Below, in pieces: positions 9,183 through 20,309 of a stretch of 64,000 nucleotides of DNA (positions are counted from its first letter, which is position 1; every line of letters starts with the position of its first letter). This DNA comes from Deltaproteobacteria bacterium (GTDB lineage Bacteria; Myxococcota_A; UBA9160; UBA4427): contig PBFW01000040.1 in the NCBI GenBank assembly GCA_002719955.1, positions 25,367-89,366 on the forward strand, read 5' to 3'. The position numbers were made by a program, and so were the translations under genes. Under the pieces are notes generated by a model, which ran no database searches, was not told the origin of the DNA, and worked only from the letters and a program-made list of their open reading frames with translations.

Positions 9183-9244
9183 TCGCTATTTTCTTTGGGG
9201 GGCCGCAGGCCCGGGTTGGCTGTTGCACAAGCTATAGTCGCGCC

Positions 9245-10069
9245 ATGCGTGACGAATCGATTCTCTTCGAGGTAGACGATGTCGGCGTGGCAACGATCAC
9301 GCTAAATCGGCCGGACAAGCTGAACGCCTGTTCGGGAGATCTGCTCGAGGGGCTCGCAGCCGCCTATACGCGCTGCGACGAGGACGACGAGATTCGCGCG
9401 GTCGTCGTGACCGGTGCGGGGCGAGCCTTCTGCGCGGGCGCCGACATGACGGATGCGGCGAAGACTTTCGAACTCTCGGAAGGCAGCGCATTCGATGATT
9501 TCAGCGCGGCGGGCTGCGCGGTCCCGGCGTTCAAGATTCGAAAGCTCGTCGTTGCCGCCGTGAACGGACACGCGATCGGGTTGGGGATGACCCTCGCGAT
9601 GCAATGCGACATTCGCATCTTCGCGCTCGAGGGGAAATACGGAATCGTCCAGGTTCGCCGTGGGGTGATGGGCGACGCCTATTCACATTGGACGATGGTT
9701 CGCCTCGTCGGGCTGTCGAAGGCCGCCGAGATCATGCTGACCGGACGCATATTCACCGGCGGCGAGATCGAACAACTGAACGTGGCGAGTCGGGTCCTTC
9801 CCTCGGATGAGGTCCTGCCCGCCGCACTCGCGATCGCCCGGGACACCGCGATCCACGCGGCCCCACTCTCGATCGCCGTCTCGAAAAAGTTGCTCTGGGA
9901 ATCCGCTGCGCTCACACCCGAACAGGTCGAAGCCAAGGAGACAGAACTGCACAAACACATCATGTCGCGCCCGGACGCAATCGAGGGCCCGGTCGCCCAC
10001 GTCGAACGCCGCCAACCCAATTGGAGTCTACGCGTCGGTCGGGATTGGCCGAAGTGGCCCGAAGATTGA
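9245..10069 (+). CDS. Enoyl-CoA hydratase/isomerase family (crotonase) protein
   Basis: A 274-residue crotonase-fold protein, the family that acts on acyl-CoA thioesters in fatty acid and related pathways. The oxyanion-hole segments are AFCAGAD (61-67) and NGHAIGLG (107-114). Aligned to classical enoyl-CoA hydratase, the first catalytic Glu (the P-E motif) is Gln136, while the second Glu is kept at 162 in LSKAAEIMLTG. One catalytic glutamate is typical of isomerases and other crotonases, so hydratase activity should not be assumed. The ATG at 9245 is chosen because an upstream extension would run through the tRNA. The gene stands alone. Confidence 0.85.
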   Translation: MRDESILFEVDDVGVATITLNRPDKLNACSGDLLEGLAAAYTRCDEDDEIRAVVVTGAGRAFCAGADMTDAAKTFELSEGSAFDDFSAAGCAVPAFKIRKLVVAAVNGHAIGLGMTLAMQCDIRIFALEGKYGIVQVRRGVMGDAYSHWTMVRLVGLSKAAEIMLTGRIFTGGEIEQLNVASRVLPSDEVLPAALAIARDTAIHAAPLSIAVSKKLLWESAALTPEQVEAKETELHKHIMSRPDAIEGPVAHVERRQPNWSLRVGRDWPKWPED

Positions 10070-10445
10070 GGCGTCGAACCCGCTGAGGCGGATTCGAAAA
10101 TCGCGAGGGCTCATCCCCGGACCGGTTTCATCCCAACCGGGATGGCAGCCCACGCGGTACGGATGCACTCGAAGCGGTTTCGATCGATGGCCTCGGTAGA
10201 AATCCCAAGCAAATGCCAGCGGGCGGCCAGCCGAACATGGGGAGATACCCAGATCTCCTTCAAAAACCCCTAAGTACGTGGATTTTCAAGAATTTTCCCG
10301 AGTTCGGTCAGCCTCCCTAGGAAATGCCTTCACCGGTTGACGCGCAGGCGGCGGGGCGTACGTTCGCTCCAATTCTGCAATCGATCGCGCCTCGCTTGTG
10401 CGACGGGCCCGCCCGGTGCGCCGACGATCAGAATCAAGGAGTTCC
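10070..10445. other. Intergenic region before the first lon gene
   Basis: 376 bases with no convincing coding sequence. It contains a small CCGG-flanked repeat near 10117-10145 and an AT-richer stretch near 10262-10305 that could hold the lon promoter, but no clear sigma-70 or sigma-32 pair. The end carries AAGGAG (10436-10441) for the lon start. Confidence 0.5.
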
Positions 10446-12893
<2,448 letters not shown>

Positions 12894-12979
12894 AGCTCGC
12901 GACGGTTACGAATCCAGATTTCCGATCTGTGCCCCCCCCGAAGCGGACTCCGCCACGCGATGGGCCCAGGACTGCTAGA

Positions 12980-14137
12980 ATGCGCGCGTTGAGAGTCGCC
13001 CTCGTACACGACTGGCTGACCGGCTACCGGGGTGGGGAGCGTGTTCTTCACCACCTCGCGCGACGCTATCCAGACGCAGATCTTTTCACCCTGATCCATG
13101 AGCGTGGCAGCGTCCCCGCCGAGATCGAATCACGTCGAATCCTCACCAGCCCGCTGGATCGCATTCCGGGCCGAGCCCATCACTACCGCAAGCTGCTTCC
13201 GCTCTTTCCATGGGCGATTCGGCAATTCAACCTGAGCGGCTACGACCTCGTTCTCTCGACGAGCCACGCCGTCGCAAAGAGTGTGCGCACCCCACCGGAC
13301 GTCGCCCACATCGACTACTGTTTCACGCCCATGCGCTATGTCTGGGACCACGTCGACGCCTATCTGGGGCACGGTGCTCGGCGGCGCCTCGCCAGCCCGC
13401 TGATCCGGAGGCTCCGCCGTTTCGATGTCGCAACGAGTGGCAAGGAATCCGTCACCCGCTTCATCGCAATTTCAACCGATGTCGCCGACCGTATCCGTCG
13501 ACATTTCGGCCGCCACGCCCGCGTGATTCCGGCCCCGGTCGACATCGACTGGATCGAGTGCGCGCGCGGCCCCGCCCAGGACTATTACCTGCTGGTGGGC
13601 GGCTTCGTGCCCTATAAACGCGAAGATCTGGCGATCGAAGCATTCCGCCGGCTCGACCGTCGTCTCGTGATCGCGGGCGATGGTCCGATGCGTGCCCGAC
13701 TCGCACGGCGAGCCCCCGCGAATATCGAATTCACGGGTCGCGTCGACGAGGCCACCCTGGCCGAGCTCTATCGCGGATGCCGCGCACTCCTTTATCCCCA
13801 ACGCGAGGATTTCGGTCTGGTCGCGCTCGAGGCCCAGGCCGCGGGGCGACCCATCATCGGGTTCGCCGCCGGAGGAATTCTCGACACGGTTCGCCCCCTG
13901 CGAAACGAAGAGGTGGAGGTGGAGCCGGGCGAAAGCGCGGGCTCTCAGGACGCCACGGGCGTCTTCTTCGGCGAGCAGACGCCCGTGGCCCTACGCGCCG
14001 CCATCGAACGTTTCGAGAAGCGGGAGGAACTCTTCGATCCGCAGCGACTCCGGCGCTGGGCGGAGCGCTTCTCACCCGCCCGTTTCGACGAGGGGCTCGA
14101 TCATGAGATCGAAGCGGCGATGAGATCAACGTTGTGA
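12980..14137 (+). CDS. Glycosyltransferase family 4 (GT-B fold)
   Basis: A 385-residue GT1/GT4-type retaining glycosyltransferase using a nucleotide sugar. The N-terminal Rossmann half starts VALVHDWLTGYRGGERVL, typical of GT4. The C-terminal donor-binding half contains YYLLVGGFVPYKREDLAIEA, a basic segment, and the E-x7-E region EDFGLVALEAQAAGRP. It probably adds a sugar to a lipid-linked glycan or exopolysaccharide precursor. The ATG at 12980 begins the conserved fold. Its end overlaps the GTG start of the aminotransferase gene by 4 bases, so the two are coupled. Confidence 0.88.
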   Translation: MRALRVALVHDWLTGYRGGERVLHHLARRYPDADLFTLIHERGSVPAEIESRRILTSPLDRIPGRAHHYRKLLPLFPWAIRQFNLSGYDLVLSTSHAVAKSVRTPPDVAHIDYCFTPMRYVWDHVDAYLGHGARRRLASPLIRRLRRFDVATSGKESVTRFIAISTDVADRIRRHFGRHARVIPAPVDIDWIECARGPAQDYYLLVGGFVPYKREDLAIEAFRRLDRRLVIAGDGPMRARLARRAPANIEFTGRVDEATLAELYRGCRALLYPQREDFGLVALEAQAAGRPIIGFAAGGILDTVRPLRNEEVEVEPGESAGSQDATGVFFGEQTPVALRAAIERFEKREELFDPQRLRRWAERFSPARFDEGLDHEIEAAMRSTL

Positions 14138-15318
14138 GCGAAACCGAAAACAGAATTCCGATGCTGGACCTCGCCGCCCAGCATGCCGATATCAAGGAGG
14201 AATTGCTCTCCGGCTTCGCGTCGATCCTCGACATGGGTCATTTCGTGCTCGGCGATTCTGTACAAGCCTTCGAATCCGATCTGGCAAGGCTCTGCGAGGT
14301 CCGTCATGGCCTCTCATGCAACTCGGGCACAGATGCCCTGTGGCTCGCGCTGCGTGGACTCGGGATCGGTGATGGGGACGCTGTGCTCTGCCCCGCATAT
14401 TCATTCTTCGCGACCGCCGCCACGATCGTTCGTGTCGGGGCAATACCGATCTTCTGTGATATCGACCCGGCCACCCTGAACCTGGATCCGCAAGACGCGA
14501 TCCGGCGCATCGAAACGACCCCGAATCTGCGGGCGGTCATCAGCGTCGATCTCTTTGGGCGCGCCTGCGAACTCGGGGAACTGGCCGAAATCTGCCGAGA
14601 TCGCGACCTGCCGATCATCCAGGATGCGGCCCAATCGATCGGTGCGGTCGATTCCCAGGGCGAGAAGATCGGCAAGGCGACTCGGATCGCCTGTTTCAGC
14701 TTCTATCCAACCAAGAATCTGGGAGCGCTCGGGGATGCCGGCGGGCTGGTGACCTCGGATAAGGATCTTCGCGATGAGATCGCAAGACTGCGCGTACACG
14801 GTGAAATCGAGCCCGGGCTCTTCGGCAAGATCGGCATCAACTCCCGCATGGATGCCCTCCAAGCGGTCGCGTTGTCCGTCAAACTCCGCCATCTCGAACG
14901 CTGGACGCAAACCCGCCGTCGCCTGGCGCTCCAGTACGACGCCCTCTTCGCCGAGCGCGGGGCCACGCCCGGAAACGAGCGCATTTCGGCCGGGCGGCTG
15001 AGACTCCAGACCCCGGTCGCCGCCTGCGACCCGGCGCGTCATACCTATCATCGCTATGTCGTACGGGTCGACGCCCAGACGCGCCCGGGCCTGGTTCGAG
15101 CCCTGGAAGAGGAGGGGATCGCGAGCGAGATCTATTATCACCGAGGCCTCCACGAGCAACCAGCCCTCCAGGCCTACCGACCGGAGATCCCTCTGCCCGA
15201 GACGGAGCGCGCCAGCCGCGAGACGCTGGCGCTTCCGCTCTTCCCGGAACTCGGCGCCGACGGCGTGGAGCGCGTCATTGGAGTCGTCACGCGCACACTC
15301 GAGGCAGCACAGGTCTGA
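14134..15318 (+). CDS. DegT/DnrJ/EryC1/StrS-family aminotransferase
   Basis: A 394-residue PLP-dependent sugar aminotransferase family protein, of the type that converts 3- or 4-keto nucleotide sugars to amino sugars for surface glycans. Visible features are SCNSGTDALWLAL for phosphate/substrate binding, IIQDAAQSIGA with the PLP-binding Asp, and the Schiff-base lysine K194 in FYPTKNLGALGDAGG. The C-terminal part ends in the usual LPLFPELG helix. The GTG start overlaps the preceding glycosyltransferase. The substrate cannot be deduced. Confidence 0.92.
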   Translation: MSETENRIPMLDLAAQHADIKEELLSGFASILDMGHFVLGDSVQAFESDLARLCEVRHGLSCNSGTDALWLALRGLGIGDGDAVLCPAYSFFATAATIVRVGAIPIFCDIDPATLNLDPQDAIRRIETTPNLRAVISVDLFGRACELGELAEICRDRDLPIIQDAAQSIGAVDSQGEKIGKATRIACFSFYPTKNLGALGDAGGLVTSDKDLRDEIARLRVHGEIEPGLFGKIGINSRMDALQAVALSVKLRHLERWTQTRRRLALQYDALFAERGATPGNERISAGRLRLQTPVAACDPARHTYHRYVVRVDAQTRPGLVRALEEEGIASEIYYHRGLHEQPALQAYRPEIPLPETERASRETLALPLFPELGADGVERVIGVVTRTLEAAQV

Positions 15319-15324
15319 GCCGAA

Positions 15325-15343
15325 CCGCCTCTCGCAGAGGCGG
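15325..15343. terminator. Hairpin between convergent polysaccharide genes
   Basis: A perfect 8-bp stem CCGCCTCT/AGAGGCGG with a 3-base loop, just after the aminotransferase stop and in front of the convergent glycosylphosphotransferase end. It lacks a clear T-run on either side, so a shared, weak terminator is inferred. Confidence 0.4.
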
Positions 15344-15438
15344 AAAAGCACCGACCTCGATCCGGCCCCCTCCACACCGGTCCTTTCGGTGGATCCGGCT
15401 GGAGAACCTCATCGGCCCCCTATTGGACCTGACCGTGC

Positions 15439-16830
15439 CTAGTAGGCGGTATGATCCCGCCCCCCACGCACGAGCGTCATCAGCAGAATGCGCAGATCGA
15501 GCCAGAACGACCATTTCTGGATGTAGTAGAGATCGTGCTCCAGGCGTTCGTGGATCGATGTGTCTCCACGCCAGCCGTGCACCTGAGCCCAACCCGTCAT
15601 GCCCGCGCGAACCTTGTGTCTCAACATATAGCCCGGGATCTCGCGACGGAACTCTTCGATGAAAGTCGGCTGCTCGGGGCGAGGACCGACCAGGCTCATG
15701 TCTCCGCGCACGACGTTGATCAGTTGGGGCAATTCGTCGAGGCTCCGCGAACGCAGCCATCCTCCAACACTCGTCCTGCGCGAATCACCCTCGGTCGTCC
15801 AACCCGGCCCCATCGATTCCGCATCCCGCCGCATCGAGCGGAACTTGAGCATGTCGAAGACACGCCCGTCGTGTCCCATGCGGGCCTGACGATAGAAGAT
15901 CGGCCGCCCCGAAATCGCGAGGACCGCGATCGAGATCGCCCCGAGCAGCGGCGACAACACGAGCAGCAGGGTCGCGCTCGCAACGAAATCGAAACTCCGC
16001 TTGCCCAGTGCCGCCCAACCGTAAAGCGCCGTTTCCTGTAGACCGATCACGGGGATCCCGTCGAGGCTCTCGACGGTGCTGCGCAAGCTGAAGCCGTGCA
16101 GCAGATCCGGCACGATCTTGACGTTCACGACTTCGTCCGCCAGTTCCGCCACAACCTTCTCGAAACGATCGGATTCATGGCGGGAGAGCGCGATGATCAC
16201 CTGATCGACGCGTTGGCTTCGCAGGATGCTCTTCAGGTCGACGTAGCCACCGACGATCGGAGCGCCCGCGACTTCGCCGCCGAACGCGCCATCCGCCACC
16301 ACCCCGATCATCCGCATCCCCGCGTCGGGTCTTCCAACGATTCTCGCGGCGACGGATTCCGCCAATGGGCCCGAGCCGACAAGCAGTACGTAACGGAGGT
16401 TGAGCCCTCTCCGTCTCGCCCGCCGTAGAACGAAGCGAATCGCCGAGCGAAGCGTGATGACGGCCATGGGGGCCAGCAACGCAAACAGAGCGAGGACACC
16501 CCGCGAATACGAATAGTTGCGGGCGAAGAACGTGAGCGCGGCGAGCAGCAGAACGCCGAGTGCCGTCGCGCGAATCACCGCGGAAGCCTCACCGAGCGGC
16601 GAGTCCATGCGTCGTGTTTCGTAGAGACCGTGCGAACGCAAGATCACCAGGAAAAGCGGCACGATCGCCGCGAGCGCGTAGAAATAGGGCTCCGGCGGCG
16701 CCACGCCCAGCGGCACGGGCAACCCGGCCTCGAAACGCAACAGATAGGCACCCAGCCAGGCCGCGGCAATCAGACTGATATCCGCGACCGCCAGGAGCGT
16801 CCTGAAGACCTCGCTATAGCGGTAAAGCAT
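15439..16830 (-). CDS. Polyprenyl glycosylphosphotransferase (WcaJ-like)
   Basis: A 463-residue membrane enzyme that starts lipid-linked glycan assembly by moving a sugar-1-phosphate from a UDP-sugar to undecaprenyl phosphate. The N-terminal half has four or five membrane segments and a Rossmann-like middle domain (LLVGSGPLAESVAARI). The C-terminal sugar-transferase domain begins KRSFDFVASATLLLVLSPLL and contains MLKFRSMR, SLDELPQLINV and SLVGPRPEQP. The start at 16830 (MLYRYSEVFRTL) is the family N-terminus; the frame stays open upstream only as an antisense shadow of the next gene. It follows the GT39-like gene by 44 bases. Confidence 0.93.
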   Translation of the reverse strand: MLYRYSEVFRTLLAVADISLIAAAWLGAYLLRFEAGLPVPLGVAPPEPYFYALAAIVPLFLVILRSHGLYETRRMDSPLGEASAVIRATALGVLLLAALTFFARNYSYSRGVLALFALLAPMAVITLRSAIRFVLRRARRRGLNLRYVLLVGSGPLAESVAARIVGRPDAGMRMIGVVADGAFGGEVAGAPIVGGYVDLKSILRSQRVDQVIIALSRHESDRFEKVVAELADEVVNVKIVPDLLHGFSLRSTVESLDGIPVIGLQETALYGWAALGKRSFDFVASATLLLVLSPLLGAISIAVLAISGRPIFYRQARMGHDGRVFDMLKFRSMRRDAESMGPGWTTEGDSRRTSVGGWLRSRSLDELPQLINVVRGDMSLVGPRPEQPTFIEEFRREIPGYMLRHKVRAGMTGWAQVHGWRGDTSIHERLEHDLYYIQKWSFWLDLRILLMTLVRGGRDHTAY

Positions 16831-16874
16831 CTTCCCGGCCCCCACCCTCGACGGAGAGAATGCCAGATCTGGAA

Positions 16875-18497
16875 TCAGATCGCAGGTTTCGGGAACAACT
16901 CCAACACGATGGCTCGTCGTCCGGCTGCCTCGACCGAGTGGATCGGAACGAGCCATTCGCCGACACCTCCAGCGAGCCCCCGATGATGCTCGAGGCGAGC
17001 TTCGTCGATCACTACCCAGTTCACCCCATTCGCTCTCAGAGTTCTCTCGATCTGTCCATCGTTTCCGGAAGGCAGGGGAACGAAGGGCAGACCCGAATAA
17101 TATCCGACGCGAAGTTTCTGGGCGGCCACGGGTGCGGCGTTCCCGGCATTGTCGTGAAGCCACTCCGAGGCGAGACGAACCGGCTCCCATTCCGGTCGTC
17201 TCGCGCGCAGGTCCCGGGCGCCCCAAACCACACAGAGCAAGACGACGAGCATGAGACCGAGAGACCCGGGAGTCTTCAACCGCCGCAGATGCCGCGGACG
17301 GTCGCGCCCGAGGCGATCGATGAAATGGATGAACAGGGCCCGCGAACCAACCGCCGCGTAGACACAGAGCGGGAGGAGCGCCGCGAGCGCGTGCCGATGA
17401 GAGACATAGCCCGCACCCCAGACGAGCAGAACGAGCAGGCCGGAATAGAGAATCGCTGTCGAAGCGACCGTCGCTTCGCGGAGGATGCGGCGCCTCCCCG
17501 AACGAAGCGCCCAGATCCCGATCAGCGCCATCAGACCGACCTCGTATCGGAGCGCCAGGAGGGAGACCTCGCCCGTCCGCCATAGGGCTTCGGCCATCCC
17601 GGCGACGTTCCTCGCCGGGCGGATCGCACCGCCGCCCTCCGCGCGCTCAGAAAACTGCGGAAGTGGGATGGGCGGACTCCCATCGCCTCGCCCCGACGAA
17701 AGCGCGGGACCGCCCCCGAAGTGCACCTCTGCACGCCCCAGGACCAGGCCGCTCAGGGATTTCTTTCGCGTGAGGCTCAACTCGCCCGTCTGATGGAAGA
17801 TCGAGCCCAGAAGCGGAGCCATCACGATTCCGGCCGCGAGCACGAGTCCGACGACGGCGACAAGAATCTGCTTTCGCTCTGCGCCGCGGGCGGTGGCCCT
17901 GAATGTCAGGAGAAGGCCGCACACGACGAGCAGACCCACGCCCTCTGGTCGCACCAGATAGGCGAGGCCGACCGCGATTCCACAGCCGAGAGCCGTCCGC
18001 AGCCGCGGCGCTTCGATGAGTGATGCCATCGCGGCGAAACCCAGCAAGAAGAAGCCCGCATAGAGTCCGTCGCTCATCACGTCGCTCGAGAAATCGATCG
18101 CGGTAGGGTGCAGCGCCACGATCCAAGCGGATGACCAGGCGAGATCGCGTCCGAACGCCCGACGGACGAAGAGGAAGATGCCGAGAATCGACAGGAGCCC
18201 CCCGGCGATCGAAACGACGATGGCGGCGGTCTCGAAGCTGATCGGCGCCTGCGCGACGAAGGCGATCAGCGCGGGATAGAGCGGGTGATAGGGATGGGCG
18301 AGTACTTCGGCCCAGCGCCCCGCGTCGATTGCCTGGGCCATGCCGAGAAAAATGGGCCCGTCGTTGAAGATCGCGACCGTGCGCCACCAAGCGAACGCGC
18401 GCAGAGCGGCCGCCACGGCCAGGATGACCCCAAGACTCACCCCATCCCGCAAGCCGCCCGTTTTCATCTCTCCGTGCTCTGGCAGAACTGGACGCAC
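16875..18497 (-). CDS. Membrane glycosyltransferase-like protein (GT39/ArnT type, PMT_2 family)
   Basis: A 540-residue polytopic protein with about ten hydrophobic segments. The first loop after TM1 contains NDGPIFLGMAQAI, and HPLYPALIAFVA follows before TM2, the arrangement of the dolichyl/undecaprenyl-phosphate-sugar transferases, whose acidic residue in this loop is catalytic. SDGLYAGFFLLGF and LVRPEG are further family-like segments. The C-terminal soluble part is probably periplasmic. GTG 18497 is used; ATG at 18467 is an alternative. It sits 8 bases after the GpgS-like gene. The sugar and acceptor are unknown. Confidence 0.7.
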   Translation of the reverse strand: MRPVLPEHGEMKTGGLRDGVSLGVILAVAAALRAFAWWRTVAIFNDGPIFLGMAQAIDAGRWAEVLAHPYHPLYPALIAFVAQAPISFETAAIVVSIAGGLLSILGIFLFVRRAFGRDLAWSSAWIVALHPTAIDFSSDVMSDGLYAGFFLLGFAAMASLIEAPRLRTALGCGIAVGLAYLVRPEGVGLLVVCGLLLTFRATARGAERKQILVAVVGLVLAAGIVMAPLLGSIFHQTGELSLTRKKSLSGLVLGRAEVHFGGGPALSSGRGDGSPPIPLPQFSERAEGGGAIRPARNVAGMAEALWRTGEVSLLALRYEVGLMALIGIWALRSGRRRILREATVASTAILYSGLLVLLVWGAGYVSHRHALAALLPLCVYAAVGSRALFIHFIDRLGRDRPRHLRRLKTPGSLGLMLVVLLCVVWGARDLRARRPEWEPVRLASEWLHDNAGNAAPVAAQKLRVGYYSGLPFVPLPSGNDGQIERTLRANGVNWVVIDEARLEHHRGLAGGVGEWLVPIHSVEAAGRRAIVLELFPKPAI

Positions 18498-18505
18498 GAT
18501 CTTCT

Positions 18506-19738
18506 TCAGCTCACCTCGAGCGCATCGGCATCGACCGCCTCGGCCAGATCGCTCAGGAATTTGGGCATCGCCGACACGACGCGGCTCCAGTTGGGAATTT
18601 GCGGCGAACCCATCGGGTCCCTCACGAAATCGAGGCCCGCCGCTCGCAGGGCACCCGAAAAGGTTTCCACCGCGACCTCCTCCTCGTGCCGATCGAAGAT
18701 CAATCCGTTCAGCTTGGCGTCGTCGCTATAGCGCGCGATCGCATCCTGGGCCGTACGGACGTAGGCCGCGATCATCGTATTCAGAAAGCCCGAGTCGAAC
18801 TCGACGCCATAGCTTGCCAGATTTCGGATCAGAGAGGCTGCGATATCGCGCACCATCCTGTGCAGCCCGGCCTTCGCGTCGTGCTCGGAGAGTTCCTGGT
18901 GTTTGTGGTCGTAATTCTCGACCAACTCGACCTGACAGATCCGCTTCAGCGAACAGTTGCGATAGACCTCGGCCAATACGCCGACCTCGAGCCCCCAATC
19001 TGCAGGGATGCGATTGGCGCGAACCAGCTCGGTTGTCATCGAGCACTCACCCGCAAGCGGGTATCGAAACGACTCCAGGTAGTCGAGCAAAGGGACCGGC
19101 CCCAGAACGGATTTCATCGACCGCATCAATGGCGTCATGAAGAGTCGGGTCACGCGCCCGTGCATGCGATCCGAGACGCGGCTGTAATAGCCCTTGGCGA
19201 ACTCGTAGCTCATATTCGGGTTGGCGGTCGGAAAGACCAGCCGCGCCAAAAGCGCCCGGCTGTAGTCGAGAATGTCGCAGTCGTGGGTCGCGACGACGCG
19301 CGCGCGATGGGTCGCCAGGACATAGCCATACGCGATCCAGTTGGCGCGGCCCTTGCCCTCCGCCCCGGGATCGAGCCCCTCGTCACGCAGCCGCCGAAAA
19401 AGCGCCTGGATGCGCGGACCCTGATTCCAGATCACCGTCGTCGGTCCCCCGTCACGCGCGCGAACCGAATCGAAGAGCGCGCGCATCTCCTGGAATTGAT
19501 CAAAATCCGCCTCCCCCGAGAGGCTGAGCACGCATTGGGTCAGGTAGGGGACCCGGGAAAGCTCCTCCACGATCCGCTTCAGCGCCGGACCATGGATCTC
19601 GGAATGGAGCGAAGGCAGCACCAGAGCGACGGGCCGCTCCTCGGTGTGGAGGACGAGCTCATTCTCCAGCCGGCCGAGATCAGGCTCGCCCAGTCGGTGA
19701 AGAGAGGTGATCACCCCTGTCTGATGAAAATCCGCCAT
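18506..19738 (-). CDS. Glucosyl-3-phosphoglycerate synthase-like glycosyltransferase (GT81/GT2)
   Basis: A 410-residue GT-A protein close to bacterial/archaeal GpgS, which joins glucose from a nucleotide sugar to 3-phosphoglycerate on the way to the compatible solute glucosylglycerate. Visible features are VALVLPSLHSE at the donor site, GKGRANWIAYGYV, the metal-binding DCD at 153-155 in THDCDILDYS, and PLAGECSMTTELVRANRIPADWGLEVG followed by the acceptor-loop motif ENYDHKHQ. The partner phosphatase GpgP is not in the window. It is first in an operon with the GT39-like and WcaJ-like genes, so a role in a surface glycan is the alternative. Confidence 0.78.
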   Translation of the reverse strand: MADFHQTGVITSLHRLGEPDLGRLENELVLHTEERPVALVLPSLHSEIHGPALKRIVEELSRVPYLTQCVLSLSGEADFDQFQEMRALFDSVRARDGGPTTVIWNQGPRIQALFRRLRDEGLDPGAEGKGRANWIAYGYVLATHRARVVATHDCDILDYSRALLARLVFPTANPNMSYEFAKGYYSRVSDRMHGRVTRLFMTPLMRSMKSVLGPVPLLDYLESFRYPLAGECSMTTELVRANRIPADWGLEVGVLAEVYRNCSLKRICQVELVENYDHKHQELSEHDAKAGLHRMVRDIAASLIRNLASYGVEFDSGFLNTMIAAYVRTAQDAIARYSDDAKLNGLIFDRHEEEVAVETFSGALRAAGLDFVRDPMGSPQIPNWSRVVSAMPKFLSDLAEAVDADALEVS

Positions 19739-19828
19739 GGCCGCGACATTCGCACTCGTCCCCTTCGGGTGTCAAGCACGCGCCTCAGGAGCCGCGAGGG
19801 CCGATCCATATGTGATTCTAAGGGGTTC

Positions 19829-20188
19829 TCAGAAGAGCCCAACCGGCTCGAGGGCGGGTTCGACGACCTCTTCCAGCAGCCGGACCGCCTCGGGGTCAAT
19901 CTCGTGGAACTCGACCCCGACCTCCTGCGTGATCGGATCCGTATCCGTCACCCAGACGGCTCTTCCGGTCGCGACCACGGTGTGATCCCCGACGTTGAAG
20001 GTCACGCGAAGCACCTCGCCCAGGTTGATCTCGACGCCCACGGCCTCGAAGCTGATTCCGCCTGTCGACAGATTCTTCGATACGGCCAGCTGATCGGTCT
20101 GGTCGACCTCGCTGAAGGAGATGACTTGATCGGTCCCGATCCGGTGGTATTTCCGGCGCTCTGCGCCACCGCCCTGCCCCATCGCCAA
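19829..20188 (-). CDS. PilZ-domain protein
   Basis: A 119-residue single PilZ domain, a c-di-GMP receptor. Both ligand motifs are present: RRKYHR (11-16) for RxxxR, and NLSTGG (39-44) for D/NxSxxG, followed by the beta-barrel segments VLRVTFNVGDH and GRAVWVTD. It stands alone between the glycan operon and the polymerase-like gene, so its target (motility or polysaccharide output) is only inferred from proximity. Confidence 0.88.
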   Translation of the reverse strand: MAMGQGGGAERRKYHRIGTDQVISFSEVDQTDQLAVSKNLSTGGISFEAVGVEINLGEVLRVTFNVGDHTVVATGRAVWVTDTDPITQEVGVEFHEIDPEAVRLLEEVVEPALEPVGLF

Positions 20189-20309
20189 ATCGCTCCCGCC
20201 GCGCGCCCAGATCGCGCGCTCAGGGAGTTTTTCGGCGGGGTCGGAGCATGTCTTGAGCGAGCGGACTCCGTAAAGGGCCCCGTTCAGGGCACTCGTGATC
20301 CGCCTGCGC

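Noticed and set aside
8936..9244. Upstream extension of the crotonase frame
   Set aside because: It runs through the tRNA-Leu gene; the crotonase fold begins at 9245.
16831..17583. N-terminal extension of the WcaJ-like frame
   Set aside because: It overlaps the GT39-like gene and has Arg/Gly-rich shadow composition; the family N-terminus starts at 16830.
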